Shown: positions 52,205 to 61,065, counted from the first letter of the stretch. The stretch: 64,000 bases of DNA from Rhodothermales bacterium (GCA_028284265.1 JANQRZ010000003.1:310001-374000), one strand, 5' to 3'. Notes: generated by a model not told the origin, from the sequence alone. Program-made: numbers and translations.

Positions 52205-54265
52205 CTAGTCGTCCTGTGGAAGTAGACGAAGGGTATGTGTTGCTTCGCTGGTCCGCTCGACGGGGCGCGGCTCGACGGGGCGCGGCTCGACAGGACGCGC
52301 CGCCGCGAAGGTGCGAGCGCGGACCTCGGTGTCGGTCGGGTTGCGGTGGCGGATGCGAAGGTCCATTGCGCCGGGTATCGTAGCCTGCGCGGACCATACA
52401 GCGCTCGGCTCGGTGCCGGGGAGGGCGGGGGACGGTCCCCACGCGAGCGAAGTCGGGTGGCCGCCGTCGGGCACGAGGACCGGGGCGAAGCGGCGGCCCA
52501 CGTCCATCGTGTCGGTCGTAAAGAGCGGGTAGAGGCGAACGGCGCGCTGGACGTTCTGCCAGCGCCAGAGCGCGCCGTCCGAGCCGTAGGTCGCGTCCAT
52601 TGCCGCCACCGCCTGCCGGAGCGACTCTGTCAGTTCCACGACCGCAGGAGCGGGGACGACGGTCCCAATTGAGTCGGGCGGTGGCGGAGGGGCCGAGACC
52701 GCCGCCGGGTCGGGAAGTGCGCCGGTGCGGGCGCGGTGCGTCGCCATCCACGTCTCGAACACCGAGGCTCCGATGGAGGTCGGTTCGTAGCGGAAGTCCC
52801 AGCCCCGGAGGTAGGCTGCCGCATCGCGGAGGTCGGCGCGGATCTCGTCGGGAGCGCCGAGCGCGTCGATGAGAGGTGGTGCGAGAGTTGCCGCCCATGT
52901 ACTGTAGGCATCAGCGAGCAAGCCGTCCGGCCCGACCCCGGCGCTGTCCGCCGCAAGGAGGGCGATGCGATCAGCGACGTGGCGTGCTTCGGCGCTCGAC
53001 CCAGCAAGGACACCACCCGGCAGCGACCGAGTGACCGCCGGGTTGCCAAGCACCCGCGCCTGCCCACCATCGACCCTAACCCCGGTGCCGGGGAAGAGGG
53101 TAAATGATGTCGTTTCGTCCCGGAGCAGCGCCCGCCACGCGCCGAGGTCCGTCGATGTGCGGAAGCCGCGCCACCGGAGTTGCCACGTCAAGGGCACCGG
53201 CGAGGTTGCCGAGGCTGAATCCTGAACGGCGGGTGCAGGCGTCGCCTCATTCGGCGTGTAGAGATGGAGCGCGGCTGCCGTGCGATAGGTCGTAACGAGG
53301 GTTTCGTCTCCGTTGCGTGCGGTGATCCGGTCGTAGATCGGGGTGAGCGCACTGGAGTCGGTGGGGGCCGAGACGAGGTTGGCGGTACCGTTCAGGAAGA
53401 GGCTCCATGCGGTGTCCTCCCCATAGCCCGCTGGAAAAACGAGCGTGCCGGGGACCGAAGCAATGAGGGTTTGTCGCCCGCCTTGCCGGAGCACGGCCTC
53501 TTGAAAAAGCGGGAGCGCTGACCGACCGTAGACGTGCCGCTGCACCAGCCTCGTTCCGGTGGCGCTCTGCACCGTAAATGCGAGGCTGTGCTCCAGCCCG
53601 CCGACGTGCAGGGTGGCACGAAACGCTGAGTCTGCCACGACGAACCGCTCTAGCGTCGGGCTGGCTCGGTAGGCAGCTTGGGCGACAGAATCAGCGAGGG
53701 CAGGGGCGGGCATGGCGAGGTAGGCGATGAGGCGTTCGACGGCGAGCGCGTCCCATGGCTGCCACGGTCGCGTGTCCACGTTGAGGAGGACAAACTCATC
53801 GCTGCTGCTGAGGCGGTTGTGCGCGAAGGCGCGGTTGACGCCGCGGGCGTAGGCGTCGAGCACCGCCCGGTCTGTCTCGGTCAGTGCATCGTAGGTCGCC
53901 CGGGCGAGGGCACCGAAGCCAAGCATGAGCGCGTGCCGGTCCAATCCGAGGGTCGCTTCGTCGTCGAACCACTCGCTGAGGGAGCCGGTCGCAACCTGTC
54001 GCCGGAGCGCCATCGGCCAGGCGTTGTGGAGCGCGTGTGCGTAGCCCAAGCCCGCGATAAGGTCGGCCTCGCTCTGCGCCGCGACAGTCGCTATCCCGTC
54101 GACACTGTGGGTGATTGTGACTGCTTCGCCGAGACCGGGCACGCGCACCTCACCGTCCAGACTCGGCCCGACGCCGTGAGCGAGATACCACGCCGTCAGC
54201 GACAGCCCAATACCGACGAGCAGGACGACAGCGAGCGTGGTGAGGAGGCGACCTAGCAGGGACAT
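52205..54265 (-). CDS. Penicillin-acylase-family (Ntn hydrolase) protein, nucleophile not seen
   Basis: A protein of 686 aa. An N-terminal anchor helix (LLTTLAVVLLVGIGLSLTAW) leads to the family's alpha region (VTITHSVDGIATVAAQSEAD, GLGYAHALHNAWPMALRRQV, ATGSLSEWF). The C-terminal half has LRGWDFRYEPTSIGASVFETW and later features of the family. The self-processing site normally reads GSNNWxxSG with the Ser becoming the N-terminal nucleophile. The corresponding region here (near residue 285) reads AGYGEDTAWSLFLNG with no Ser in that place. It may be inactive or use another residue. It sits between polX-like and kinase genes. Confidence 0.8.
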   Translation of the reverse strand: MSLLGRLLTTLAVVLLVGIGLSLTAWYLAHGVGPSLDGEVRVPGLGEAVTITHSVDGIATVAAQSEADLIAGLGYAHALHNAWPMALRRQVATGSLSEWFDDEATLGLDRHALMLGFGALARATYDALTETDRAVLDAYARGVNRAFAHNRLSSSDEFVLLNVDTRPWQPWDALAVERLIAYLAMPAPALADSVAQAAYRASPTLERFVVADSAFRATLHVGGLEHSLAFTVQSATGTRLVQRHVYGRSALPLFQEAVLRQGGRQTLIASVPGTLVFPAGYGEDTAWSLFLNGTANLVSAPTDSSALTPIYDRITARNGDETLVTTYRTAAALHLYTPNEATPAPAVQDSASATSPVPLTWQLRWRGFRTSTDLGAWRALLRDETTSFTLFPGTGVRVDGGQARVLGNPAVTRSLPGGVLAGSSAEARHVADRIALLAADSAGVGPDGLLADAYSTWAATLAPPLIDALGAPDEIRADLRDAAAYLRGWDFRYEPTSIGASVFETWMATHRARTGALPDPAAVSAPPPPPDSIGTVVPAPAVVELTESLRQAVAAMDATYGSDGALWRWQNVQRAVRLYPLFTTDTMDVGRRFAPVLVPDGGHPTSLAWGPSPALPGTEPSAVWSAQATIPGAMDLRIRHRNPTDTEVRARTFAAARPVEPRPVEPRPVERTSEATHTLRLLPQDD

Positions 54266-54292
54266 GAGGCGGCGCGAAAAAGAAGAAGCAAG

Positions 54293-55978
54293 CTACGACC
54301 GATCGACTTGTCGCCTCGCCGTGAGCCACGCCGCAAAATCGTCCGCCGACTTCACGTTGAGGCACTGCGATGCCGTCAGCCATCCCTTCCGGACGGCGGC
54401 CACGCCCCACTGCACGTCGTCGAGGCCATCGATGGAGTGTGCGTCCGGGTTGATGGCAATCAGGACGCCGTGCGACGTGGCCTCGCGGACCCAGCGCCAG
54501 TCGAGGTCGAGGCGGTACGGGTTCGCGTTGAGTTCGATGGCGACGCCGTGCGCGGCGCAGGCGTCGATCACAAGGCGGTGGTCGATGGGGTAGCCCTCAC
54601 GCGCCAAGAGTAGGCGGCCCGTCGGATGCCCGAGGATATCGACGTGCGGGTTCGAGACGGCGCGGACGATCCGCTCGGTCGCCTCGTCTTCCGTCATGTT
54701 GAAGTGGGTGTGGACGCTCGCCACGACGAGGTCGAGGTCGGCGAGTACCTCGTCGGGGTAGTCGAGGTCACCGTCGCGGAGGATGTCGCACTCGGAGCCG
54801 TGGAAAAGGCGGAACGACGGGCCGCCGTCCGCCGCAAACTCGGCGTTGAGCGCCCGGACTTCCTCGCCCTGCTCGCGCAGCCGTTCGATAGATAGTCCAT
54901 TGGCGATGACAAGGGATCGGCTGTGGTCGCAGATCCCGAAATACTCCAGGCCCATCGCTCGCGCCGCCTCGGCCATCTGGCGGAGCGTGTGTGCCCCGTC
55001 GCTGTAGGTCGAGTGGTTGTGCAGCGACCCGCGCAGATCGGCGACGGTGATGAGGTCGGGCAGGGCGTCCTCGACAGCAGCTTCGAGTTCGCCATCACCT
55101 TCCCGAAGCTCCGGCACAACGAAGGCGAGGCCCGCCGAGGTGTAGATCGCGTCTTCGGTGGTAGCCTCCGGCTCGCCATGCGCCTCGACGAATGCAGTGA
55201 CGTGCTCCGCCGATCCGGTCTCGCGCCACCACGTCGTCGCAAAGTCGTCGGCTCTGGCGTGGACGACGCGGAGCCGCAGGCCATCGCCTATCGTACCTGT
55301 GAGAAAGCCGTCGACCTCGTCGTCTGGTTCAGCGTGACCCAAAAATATTGTACGGATCGTCTCCTCGTCCCCCGACACCACGAGCACCGCCTCGCCGACC
55401 GTGTCCATCTTACGCCGTATCTCACCCGCGACCTCGGCGCGTTCGACCCCGTCCGCGTCGCGCAGCGCTTCGACGAGCGGGGCAACGGCGTCGAGGGTGG
55501 CATAGTAGCGGCGGCGGGCGCGGTACACCTTCAGTTGCTCAACATTCTTGAGAATCGTTGTCTGCGTCTTGGCCCCGAACCCGCTGAGGCTGGCGATGCG
55601 CCCGGCGACGGCAGCGGCTTCGAGATCGTCGAGCGAGGTTACGCCGAGTTCGGTCCAGAGGGCGCGGACTTTCTTCGAGCCGAGGCCCTTGACGCGGAGC
55701 ACGTCGAGCAGACCGGGTGGCAGCGTCTCCAGGATTTGGTCGAGCGTCTCGAACGAACCCGTCCGAACGAGAGCCTCGATGTCGGCAGCGAGGCCCTTGC
55801 CGATGCCCTGCACGCCGGTCAGGGTGTCGCGTTCGACGAGTTGGAGCACGGCCTCGTCCATCCGGTCCACGGTGCGAGCGGCTCCGGCGTAGGCCCGTGC
55901 CCGGAACGCATTGCCGCCGGTCAGTTCGATCAGGTCTGCAGTTTGCTTGAGGCGGCGTGCGATGTACTTGTTGGTCAT
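54293..55978 (-). CDS. PolX-like protein: degenerate polymerase part, intact PHP domain
   Basis: A protein of 561 aa from ATG 55978. The N-terminal part matches family X polymerases: ARRLKQTADLIELTGGNAFR, helix-hairpin-helix GVQGIGKGLAADIE and LRVKGLGSKKVRALW. The palm should read GSxRR with a following DxD; here it is AGEIRRKMDTVGEAVLVVSG (residues about 180-200), lacking the Asp pair. The C-terminal PHP domain keeps its metal ligands: LHNHSTYSDG (near 320), GICDHS, HGSECDI, VVASVHTHF, DILGHPTGR and NPDAHS. It is likely a phosphoesterase or 3'-5' exonuclease rather than a gap-filling polymerase. It starts the minus-strand operon with the acylase and kinase. Confidence 0.87.
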   Translation of the reverse strand: MTNKYIARRLKQTADLIELTGGNAFRARAYAGAARTVDRMDEAVLQLVERDTLTGVQGIGKGLAADIEALVRTGSFETLDQILETLPPGLLDVLRVKGLGSKKVRALWTELGVTSLDDLEAAAVAGRIASLSGFGAKTQTTILKNVEQLKVYRARRRYYATLDAVAPLVEALRDADGVERAEVAGEIRRKMDTVGEAVLVVSGDEETIRTIFLGHAEPDDEVDGFLTGTIGDGLRLRVVHARADDFATTWWRETGSAEHVTAFVEAHGEPEATTEDAIYTSAGLAFVVPELREGDGELEAAVEDALPDLITVADLRGSLHNHSTYSDGAHTLRQMAEAARAMGLEYFGICDHSRSLVIANGLSIERLREQGEEVRALNAEFAADGGPSFRLFHGSECDILRDGDLDYPDEVLADLDLVVASVHTHFNMTEDEATERIVRAVSNPHVDILGHPTGRLLLAREGYPIDHRLVIDACAAHGVAIELNANPYRLDLDWRWVREATSHGVLIAINPDAHSIDGLDDVQWGVAAVRKGWLTASQCLNVKSADDFAAWLTARRQVDRS

Positions 55979-56033
55979 GCGGGCGAGAGAAAGGGTAGGC
56001 CGGAGAGTAGGGGATGGGCGTAGCTTTGCAGCG

Positions 56034-56840
56034 ATGCACGAGGGTACCGATATCGCCACCGCCGAAGTTCCGCCCGCCGCCGATTCGGCAGGTGGGGCGA
56101 AGCCATCCGTCAGCGTCATCATCCCGACACTCAACGAGGTGGCTCGACTCGGTCCGCTGCTGGAGACGTTCACACCTGCCTGCCGCCGCCGGTTTGGATT
56201 AGAGGTCGTCGTCACCGACGGCGGCTCAACCGACGGCACGCTCCTCGTCGCCGAAACCCACGCCGACCGGGTAGTGGTCCACACCGGTTCTGAGCGCCAG
56301 ACCATCGCGGCAGGCCGCAACGCCGGAGCCGCCGCCGCCGAGGGTCGCATCCTCCTCTTCTTCAACGCCGACGTCAAGTTCCCCGACGACGTGGACGGCT
56401 TCCTTGCCGACCTCATCGCCGCCGCCGAGGGCGGAGCCGCGACGTGTCGCGTTGGGGTCCATCCGTCTGAGGCGACGTGGCCCGACCGTCTCGTGCTCGG
56501 GACGTGCAATGTGCTCTTTTGTGGACTGAACCTCGTCGGGGGCGGGATGGGGCGGGGTGAATGCCACGCGGTGCGTCGTGATGTGTTTGAGGCGCATGGC
56601 GGCTACAACGAAGCCTATGTCGCGGGCGAAGACTTCGACCTGTTCAGCCGGATTGCCCGGGCGCGGCGGCGCGGGGCGACGGCCCGCATCACCTTCCTGT
56701 GGCGGTGGGTGCTCTACGAAGACCCCCGCCGCTACCGGCAGACCGGCTACCTCCGCACGATGGGACAGTGGCTCGCCAACTCAGCCTCCGTCACGTTCCT
56801 CAAACGCTCGCACTCCGAGACGTGGGAGCCGGTGCGATGA
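56034..56840 (+). CDS. Glycosyltransferase family 2
   Basis: A protein of 268 aa from ATG 56034. GT2 landmarks: SVSVIIPTLNEVARLGPLLE, VVVTDGGSTDGTLLVA, AAGRNAGAAAAEGRILLFFNADVKFP (the metal-binding acidic pair is NAD here) and GEDFDLFSRI. The overall reading fits the TIGR04283-type transferases of about 230 aa that accompany some maturation clusters. It is cytoplasmic, with no membrane segments. Its stop overlaps the start of the small membrane protein by 4 bp (ATGA), so they are co-translated. It is divergent from polX, 55 bp away. Confidence 0.85.
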   Translation: MHEGTDIATAEVPPAADSAGGAKPSVSVIIPTLNEVARLGPLLETFTPACRRRFGLEVVVTDGGSTDGTLLVAETHADRVVVHTGSERQTIAAGRNAGAAAAEGRILLFFNADVKFPDDVDGFLADLIAAAEGGAATCRVGVHPSEATWPDRLVLGTCNVLFCGLNLVGGGMGRGECHAVRRDVFEAHGGYNEAYVAGEDFDLFSRIARARRRGATARITFLWRWVLYEDPRRYRQTGYLRTMGQWLANSASVTFLKRSHSETWEPVR

Positions 56841-57184
56841 GATACGTGACCGAACTGCCCGGACAAAAAGCAGGATGGGCTTGGTCAACGTTTGTGTTTG
56901 GGGTGGCTTTTCTGGTCCTATGGGTTTGGAGGGGAATGGAGGCCGCAATCGTAGTTGTAGGATTCTTCGGAGCATTGGCTATCGTAACACGCTTTCTCAC
57001 AGCAGCTTTTCTTTCTCTCATACGGCGAAGGAGTGAGATTCAGGTTGCGGACATACTATGGCTTCTTGTCCCTGCCCTGTTGTTTGTATTCCATACAAGG
57101 CTAATTACGTTCGCGGCGATTGGCTCAGTACCAATGGCCGCCATCTTCGCACTCTACATCCATAGATCAGTTGCGCTGAATTGA
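56837..57184 (+). CDS. Small membrane protein, coupled to the glycosyltransferase
   Basis: A protein of 115 aa with three to four hydrophobic segments (STFVFGVAFLVLWVW, AAIVVVGFFGALAIVTRFL, ILWLLVPALLFVFHTRL, VPMAAIFALYI). GC is visibly lower than in the neighbouring genes, which suggests recent acquisition. The ATGA overlap with the glycosyltransferase argues for co-expression and perhaps a membrane role with its product. No family recognised. Confidence 0.6.
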   Translation: MRYVTELPGQKAGWAWSTFVFGVAFLVLWVWRGMEAAIVVVGFFGALAIVTRFLTAAFLSLIRRRSEIQVADILWLLVPALLFVFHTRLITFAAIGSVPMAAIFALYIHRSVALN

Positions 57185-57377
57185 TGCTTCCCAGGCATAG
57201 GCACAATTCGGCTCTGGCTCTGGCGTTCTACCTCGGCTCGCTCCCGTTCGGTGTCGTATTTGCGACGATCTGCATATCGACGCGCAACGGGCAGAACTCC
57301 CGCGCCGTCTGCGCCTTAAACCTTAGCCGCCGGGCACCGATGCTCGGTATGACGCTCACGCTATCCTCCCAGCCTCG

Positions 57378-59078
57378 ATGAAGCTCAGTAAACCGCTCCT
57401 CGTCCTCCTCGCCGTCGTCCTCGGCGTCGCCATCGGTATGCAGGCCCGCGACGTGGCCTCCAGCAACGCCGAAGCCGACAACCTCCGCAAGATCGAGGAG
57501 GCGTTCAACTACATCGGTCGCAACTACGTCGAGCGTGTGGACTCGGCCAGCCTCTCCGAGGATGCCATCGACGGGATGCTCAAGGGCCTCGATCCGCACT
57601 CGATCTACATCGACGCCTCGGACATGCGCCGCGTGCGTGAGAACTTCGAGGCGTCGTTCGAGGGCATCGGCATCTACTATGAGTTCCTCGAAGGCCCTGA
57701 CGAGCGCGACACGCTCGCGGTGCTCATGCCGATTGCGGGTGGACCGAGCGAAGAGGCGGGCCTCCTCGCAGGTGACCGCATCGTACAGGTCGGGGACACG
57801 ACCGCCATCGGGTGGGAGACGCCCGAGGTCGAGAAATACCTCAAAGGTCCGAAGGGTACCGAGGTGGACGTGACCGTCCGCCGCCAAGGCTTCGACCGGC
57901 CCATCACCTTTACGATCACGCGCGACAAGATTCCGCTCCACACGGTCATCGCGAGTCACATGATCGACGAGACGACGGGCTACATCAAGCTCCAGCGCTT
58001 CGCCCGCACGTCCTACGATGAGTTCATGACGGCGATGCGGAGCCTTGAAGCGCAAGGCATGGAGCGCCTCGTCTTCGACCTCCGCGACAACGCGGGCGGT
58101 CTGATGGAGATGGCGATCCGCATCTCGGACGAGTTCCTGCCGAGCGGCGACATGGTCGTGTACACCCAGAGCCGCCGCGCCGACTTCAACCGCGAGTACC
58201 GCGCCCGCGCGGGTGGCTCCTTCGAGGACCGGCCCGTGATCGTCCTCGTCAACGAGAACTCGGCGAGTGCGTCGGAGATCGTCGCCGGGGCCTTACAGGA
58301 CCACGACCGGGCGCTCGTCGTCGGGCGGCGGACCTTCGGCAAGGGCTTGGTGCAGCAGCAGTTCCAACTCACCGATGGGAGCGTGCTCCAGATGACGATT
58401 TCGCGCTACTACACACCCGCGGGTCGCCTCATCCAGACGCCCTACGAGCGTGGCGAGACCGACGAGGACTACTACGCCTCGAAGGTGGACCTCGTCAAAG
58501 CCGACCGCGAGCTACTCAGCGGGGAACACGGGGCCGTGCTGGCGTCGGCGGTCGTTGGCGACGTGGCAGACTCGCTCCGCTTTACGACGGATTCAGGCCG
58601 GACCGTCTATGGTGGGGGCGGCATCCTGCCGGACTACCTTGTGCCCGTCGATACGATCTCGGCGGCGCTCCGCACCGTCATCGCCCACAGCCTCGACAGC
58701 GAGTTCGCCCGGTCGTACATCGATGGCAACAGCGACATGCGAGCCGCGTGGGACGGACGCGAGAGGGAGTTCATCCGCACCTACGAGGTGACGGACGAGG
58801 TTTTCGCAGCGTTCGAGGACTACGCCCTGAGTCACGATGTCACCATCGTGCGCCAAGCGCCCGAGAATGAAGAGGAGCGCGATCACACGCTCGTCCGCTC
58901 CGAACTCGACGAGGCGCGCCCGCACGTTGAGGCGCGCATCAAGGCCTACCTCGCCCGCCGCCTCTTCGGGATCGAGGCGTTCTACCCGGTGGTCCAAACC
59001 ATCGACCCCACGTTCATGGAAGCGATGGAGCTCTGGTCCCAAGCCTCGGACTTGGCGGTGATGATGGACACCAATTGA
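57378..59078 (+). CDS. ctpA: C-terminal processing peptidase (CtpA/Prc-type, S41A)
   Basis: A protein of 566 aa from ATG 57378. A signal-anchor helix (LLVLLAVVLGVAIGMQ), an N-terminal cap (FNYIGRNYVERVD), a PDZ domain (residues about 90-175, PSEEAGLLAGDRIVQVGDTT), and the S41A core: VFDLRDNAGGLMEMAI, the catalytic Ser in VNENSASASEIVAGAL and the Lys in GRRTFGKGLVQQ. These are the residues missing in the S41 protein at 2.7 kb. It trims C-termini of periplasmic proteins, an envelope quality-control role. The C-terminal extension of about 170 aa is larger than in typical CtpA. A hairpin follows at 59121. Confidence 0.93.
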   Translation: MKLSKPLLVLLAVVLGVAIGMQARDVASSNAEADNLRKIEEAFNYIGRNYVERVDSASLSEDAIDGMLKGLDPHSIYIDASDMRRVRENFEASFEGIGIYYEFLEGPDERDTLAVLMPIAGGPSEEAGLLAGDRIVQVGDTTAIGWETPEVEKYLKGPKGTEVDVTVRRQGFDRPITFTITRDKIPLHTVIASHMIDETTGYIKLQRFARTSYDEFMTAMRSLEAQGMERLVFDLRDNAGGLMEMAIRISDEFLPSGDMVVYTQSRRADFNREYRARAGGSFEDRPVIVLVNENSASASEIVAGALQDHDRALVVGRRTFGKGLVQQQFQLTDGSVLQMTISRYYTPAGRLIQTPYERGETDEDYYASKVDLVKADRELLSGEHGAVLASAVVGDVADSLRFTTDSGRTVYGGGGILPDYLVPVDTISAALRTVIAHSLDSEFARSYIDGNSDMRAAWDGREREFIRTYEVTDEVFAAFEDYALSHDVTIVRQAPENEEERDHTLVRSELDEARPHVEARIKAYLARRLFGIEAFYPVVQTIDPTFMEAMELWSQASDLAVMMDTN

Positions 59079-59120
59079 TAGCGTAGGCGTTACCCTACGT
59101 AGGGCACGTCTTTTTGCAAT

Positions 59121-59151
59121 CAGGGGCGGTGGGGCAACTCCACCGCCCCTG
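59121..59151. terminator. Perfect 12-bp stem hairpin
   Basis: CAGGGGCGGTGG pairs exactly with CCACCGCCCCTG around a 7-base loop. There is no T run after it on the plus strand; a T run precedes it (59111-59115), so on the minus strand it would look like a terminator. Best read as a transcription end or mRNA-stabilising hairpin after ctpA. Confidence 0.5.
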
Positions 59152-59228
59152 CCGTGTCTTGGGGACAGATAACGGTGTCGTCTCGCCTCGGGGAAAGGGG
59201 ATACTGTCAGCATGCCCTGCATGATGCG

Positions 59229-59257
59229 TTGACAATATCATCTGGTTTCGTGATATT
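59229..59257 (+). promoter_or_regulatory. Promoter candidate for the exbB operon
   Basis: TTGACA (59229-59234), a 17-base spacer, and GATATT (59252-59257) make a near-consensus sigma-70-type promoter about 100 bp before exbB. Such a match is unusual here, where Bacteroidota-type promoters (TTTG/TAnnTTTG) are expected, so this is a candidate only. Confidence 0.5.
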
Positions 59258-59346
59258 AGAGGCTGGCCCGCACGCCTCCCTTCGGGGCGCATCCGACATC
59301 CGCGGCCCCGTATCCCCACCCTTCTTCCTCACCCGCATTCTCCTCT

Positions 59347-59355
59347 GGAGGTGAT
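59347..59355 (+). promoter_or_regulatory. Strong Shine-Dalgarno of exbB
   Basis: GGAGGTGAT ends three bases before the ATG at 59359, with GGAGG spaced seven bases. It is the clearest ribosome-binding site in the window, and sets the exbB start. Confidence 0.75.
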
Positions 59356-59358
59356 TCT

Positions 59359-60096
59359 ATGAAGCTCTACTCCCTCGTCCTCTTGCTCCAAGAAACGGCT
59401 GCGGAGACCTCGTTCACGAATGAGCTAGTCCAACGCTTCAACGAAGGCGGTGGCTTCATGTGGCCCGTTCTGATCTGTCTGGTCATCGGCCTCGCCATCG
59501 GCATTGAGCGCATCATCACGCTCAATATGGCCGACACTAACACCCGCAAGTTCCTCGCCCGCGTCAAGGGCGCCCTCGACGAAGGCGGCGTTACCCAGGC
59601 GCTTCAAGTCTGCGAGAACACCCGTGGCCCGGTGGCGAGCGTGTTCCACGCCGGTCTCCTCCGCGCTGACGAAGGCATCAACGCCGTCGAGAAAGCGGTC
59701 GTCTCCTACGGCTCCATCGAGATGAGTTTCTTGGAGCGCGGCCTCGTCTGGCTGAGCCTCTTCATCTCGATTGCCCCGATGCTCGGCTTCCTCGGGACGG
59801 TGTGGGGCATGGTTGAGGCGTTCGACGCCATCGAGCAGGCCGGTGACATCTCGCCGAGCCTCGTCGCCGGTGGTATCAAGGTGGCCCTCCTCACGACGGT
59901 TGGCGGCCTCGTGGTCGCTATCATCCTACAGTTCTTCTACAACTACGCCGTCTCCAAGATCGACCGGATCGTGGTTGAGATGGAAGAGGCCTCGGTTGAG
60001 CTGATCGACTCGCTCGTGCTGATGGAAGGCAGCCGCCCGCTCGCCGAGCCGGCCAGCGCCAAGGCGATCCCGCCGAGCGATGGGGGCAACGCCTAA
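59359..60096 (+). CDS. exbB: MotA/TolQ/ExbB proton-channel protein
   Basis: A protein of 245 aa. Three transmembrane helices: GGFMWPVLICLVIGLAIGIERI, a second around FLERGLVWLSLFISIAPMLGFLGTVWGMVEAF (the conserved glycine-rich ExbB/TolQ signature), and VALLTTVGGLVVAIILQFFYNY. It is the channel subunit that, with ExbD, uses the proton gradient to power TonB-dependent uptake or Tol-Pal. It starts a four-gene operon with strong translation. The TonB-dependent receptor at the start of the window could be a client, but no tonB gene is here. Confidence 0.92.
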   Translation: MKLYSLVLLLQETAAETSFTNELVQRFNEGGGFMWPVLICLVIGLAIGIERIITLNMADTNTRKFLARVKGALDEGGVTQALQVCENTRGPVASVFHAGLLRADEGINAVEKAVVSYGSIEMSFLERGLVWLSLFISIAPMLGFLGTVWGMVEAFDAIEQAGDISPSLVAGGIKVALLTTVGGLVVAIILQFFYNYAVSKIDRIVVEMEEASVELIDSLVLMEGSRPLAEPASAKAIPPSDGGNA

Positions 60097-60157
60097 ATCC
60101 TTTTCGTAGGGGCGGCCTCGTAGTCGCCCCTACGACCACCTTAGAACGGATAGAACT

Positions 60158-60442
60158 ATGGAAGGTCTCGTTCCTATCGCCATCTGGCTGTCGCTGGCCC
60201 TCGTCGCAATCGGCCTCCTCGTCATCGTGGTCTTCGGTATCAAGAGCCTCATGGACGGCAAGCACCGGCTGTGGTCCATCGGTGCGATGGTGCTGCCGCT
60301 GGTCATCTTTGGCATCTGCTATGCGATCAGTCTCGGCACCGCCGAACCGGCCACGACGGCGATGATTCTGACCGCGCTTGTGCTGCTCGCCGGGGGCATC
60401 GTCGCCATCGTCCTGACCGGGATCAAAGGCGTCTTCAACTGA
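60158..60442 (+). CDS. Small three-helix membrane protein between exbB and exbD
   Basis: A protein of 94 aa from ATG 60158. Three hydrophobic segments (PIAIWLSLALVAIGLLVIVV, SIGAMVLPLVIFGICYAISL and ILTALVLLAGGIVAIVL) make nearly all of it. It lies 61 bp after exbB and 41 bp before exbD in the same direction, so it is part of the operon. No recognised domain; an accessory of the proton channel is the simplest guess. It could modulate complex assembly. Confidence 0.7.
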   Translation: MEGLVPIAIWLSLALVAIGLLVIVVFGIKSLMDGKHRLWSIGAMVLPLVIFGICYAISLGTAEPATTAMILTALVLLAGGIVAIVLTGIKGVFN

Positions 60443-60483
60443 TCCTGAGCCGCTGCTCTTTTCGCTTCTAACTCTTCTGTGCT

Positions 60484-61065
60484 ATGGGTCTCCTTAAGCG
60501 CCGCACCAGCCGCGAGGCGGAAATCCCGACCTCGTCGCTCGCCGACATCGCGTTCCTGCTGCTGATCTTCTTCCTCGTCACGACCACCATCGACGTGGAC
60601 ACGGGGATCTACATGGAGCTTCCTCCGCCGCTCGAAGATGAGGTGGAGCCGCCGGAGATTCCCGATCGGAACATTCTCACGGTGCTCGTCAACGCAGCGG
60701 GCAATGTGTTGCTCGAAGGAGAGTTCACGGAGATCTCCCAGATCCGCCCGTCGGTCAAGCGTTTCGTCAGCAATCGAGGCGCGGACCCGACACTCTCGGA
60801 CAGCCCGGACAAGGCCATCGTTTCATTTAAGACCGAGCGGCAGTCCACCTACGCGCAATATGTCAAGGTGCTCGACGAGATCAAGATGGGCTTCAACGAG
60901 CTTCGCGCCGAAGAATCCCGCCGCCTTGGCTACCGTGACTACGACGACTACAAGACGCGGCTGCCCGAGGGCGAGGAGGACGTCGTTGCGGACACCTATC
61001 CGTACCGTATTTCCATCGCCGAGCCGGACGCCACCAACCCCTCCGCCGACGGCTCTGGCAGCTAG
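60484..61065 (+). CDS. exbD: ExbD/TolR-family protein 1
   Basis: A protein of 193 aa. One N-terminal transmembrane helix with the conserved Asp in SSLADIAFLLLIFFLVTTTI (residues 16-35), the proton-carrying residue of ExbD/TolR, followed by a periplasmic domain. The domain is longer than usual (about 155 aa), with an acidic start (PPPLEDEVEPPEIP) and a C-terminal insert (DYKTRLPEGEEDVVADTYPY). It pairs with ExbB for energy transduction. It is followed by a second exbD after 38 bp. Confidence 0.9.
   Translation: MGLLKRRTSREAEIPTSSLADIAFLLLIFFLVTTTIDVDTGIYMELPPPLEDEVEPPEIPDRNILTVLVNAAGNVLLEGEFTEISQIRPSVKRFVSNRGADPTLSDSPDKAIVSFKTERQSTYAQYVKVLDEIKMGFNELRAEESRRLGYRDYDDYKTRLPEGEEDVVADTYPYRISIAEPDATNPSADGSGS

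Noticed and set aside
54293-56509. Extension of the PolX-like protein by about 177 residues at the N-terminus
   Set aside because: The added part is Ser/Arg-rich, lies antisense to the glycosyltransferase gene and has no family similarity; ATG 55978 matches the normal PolX start.
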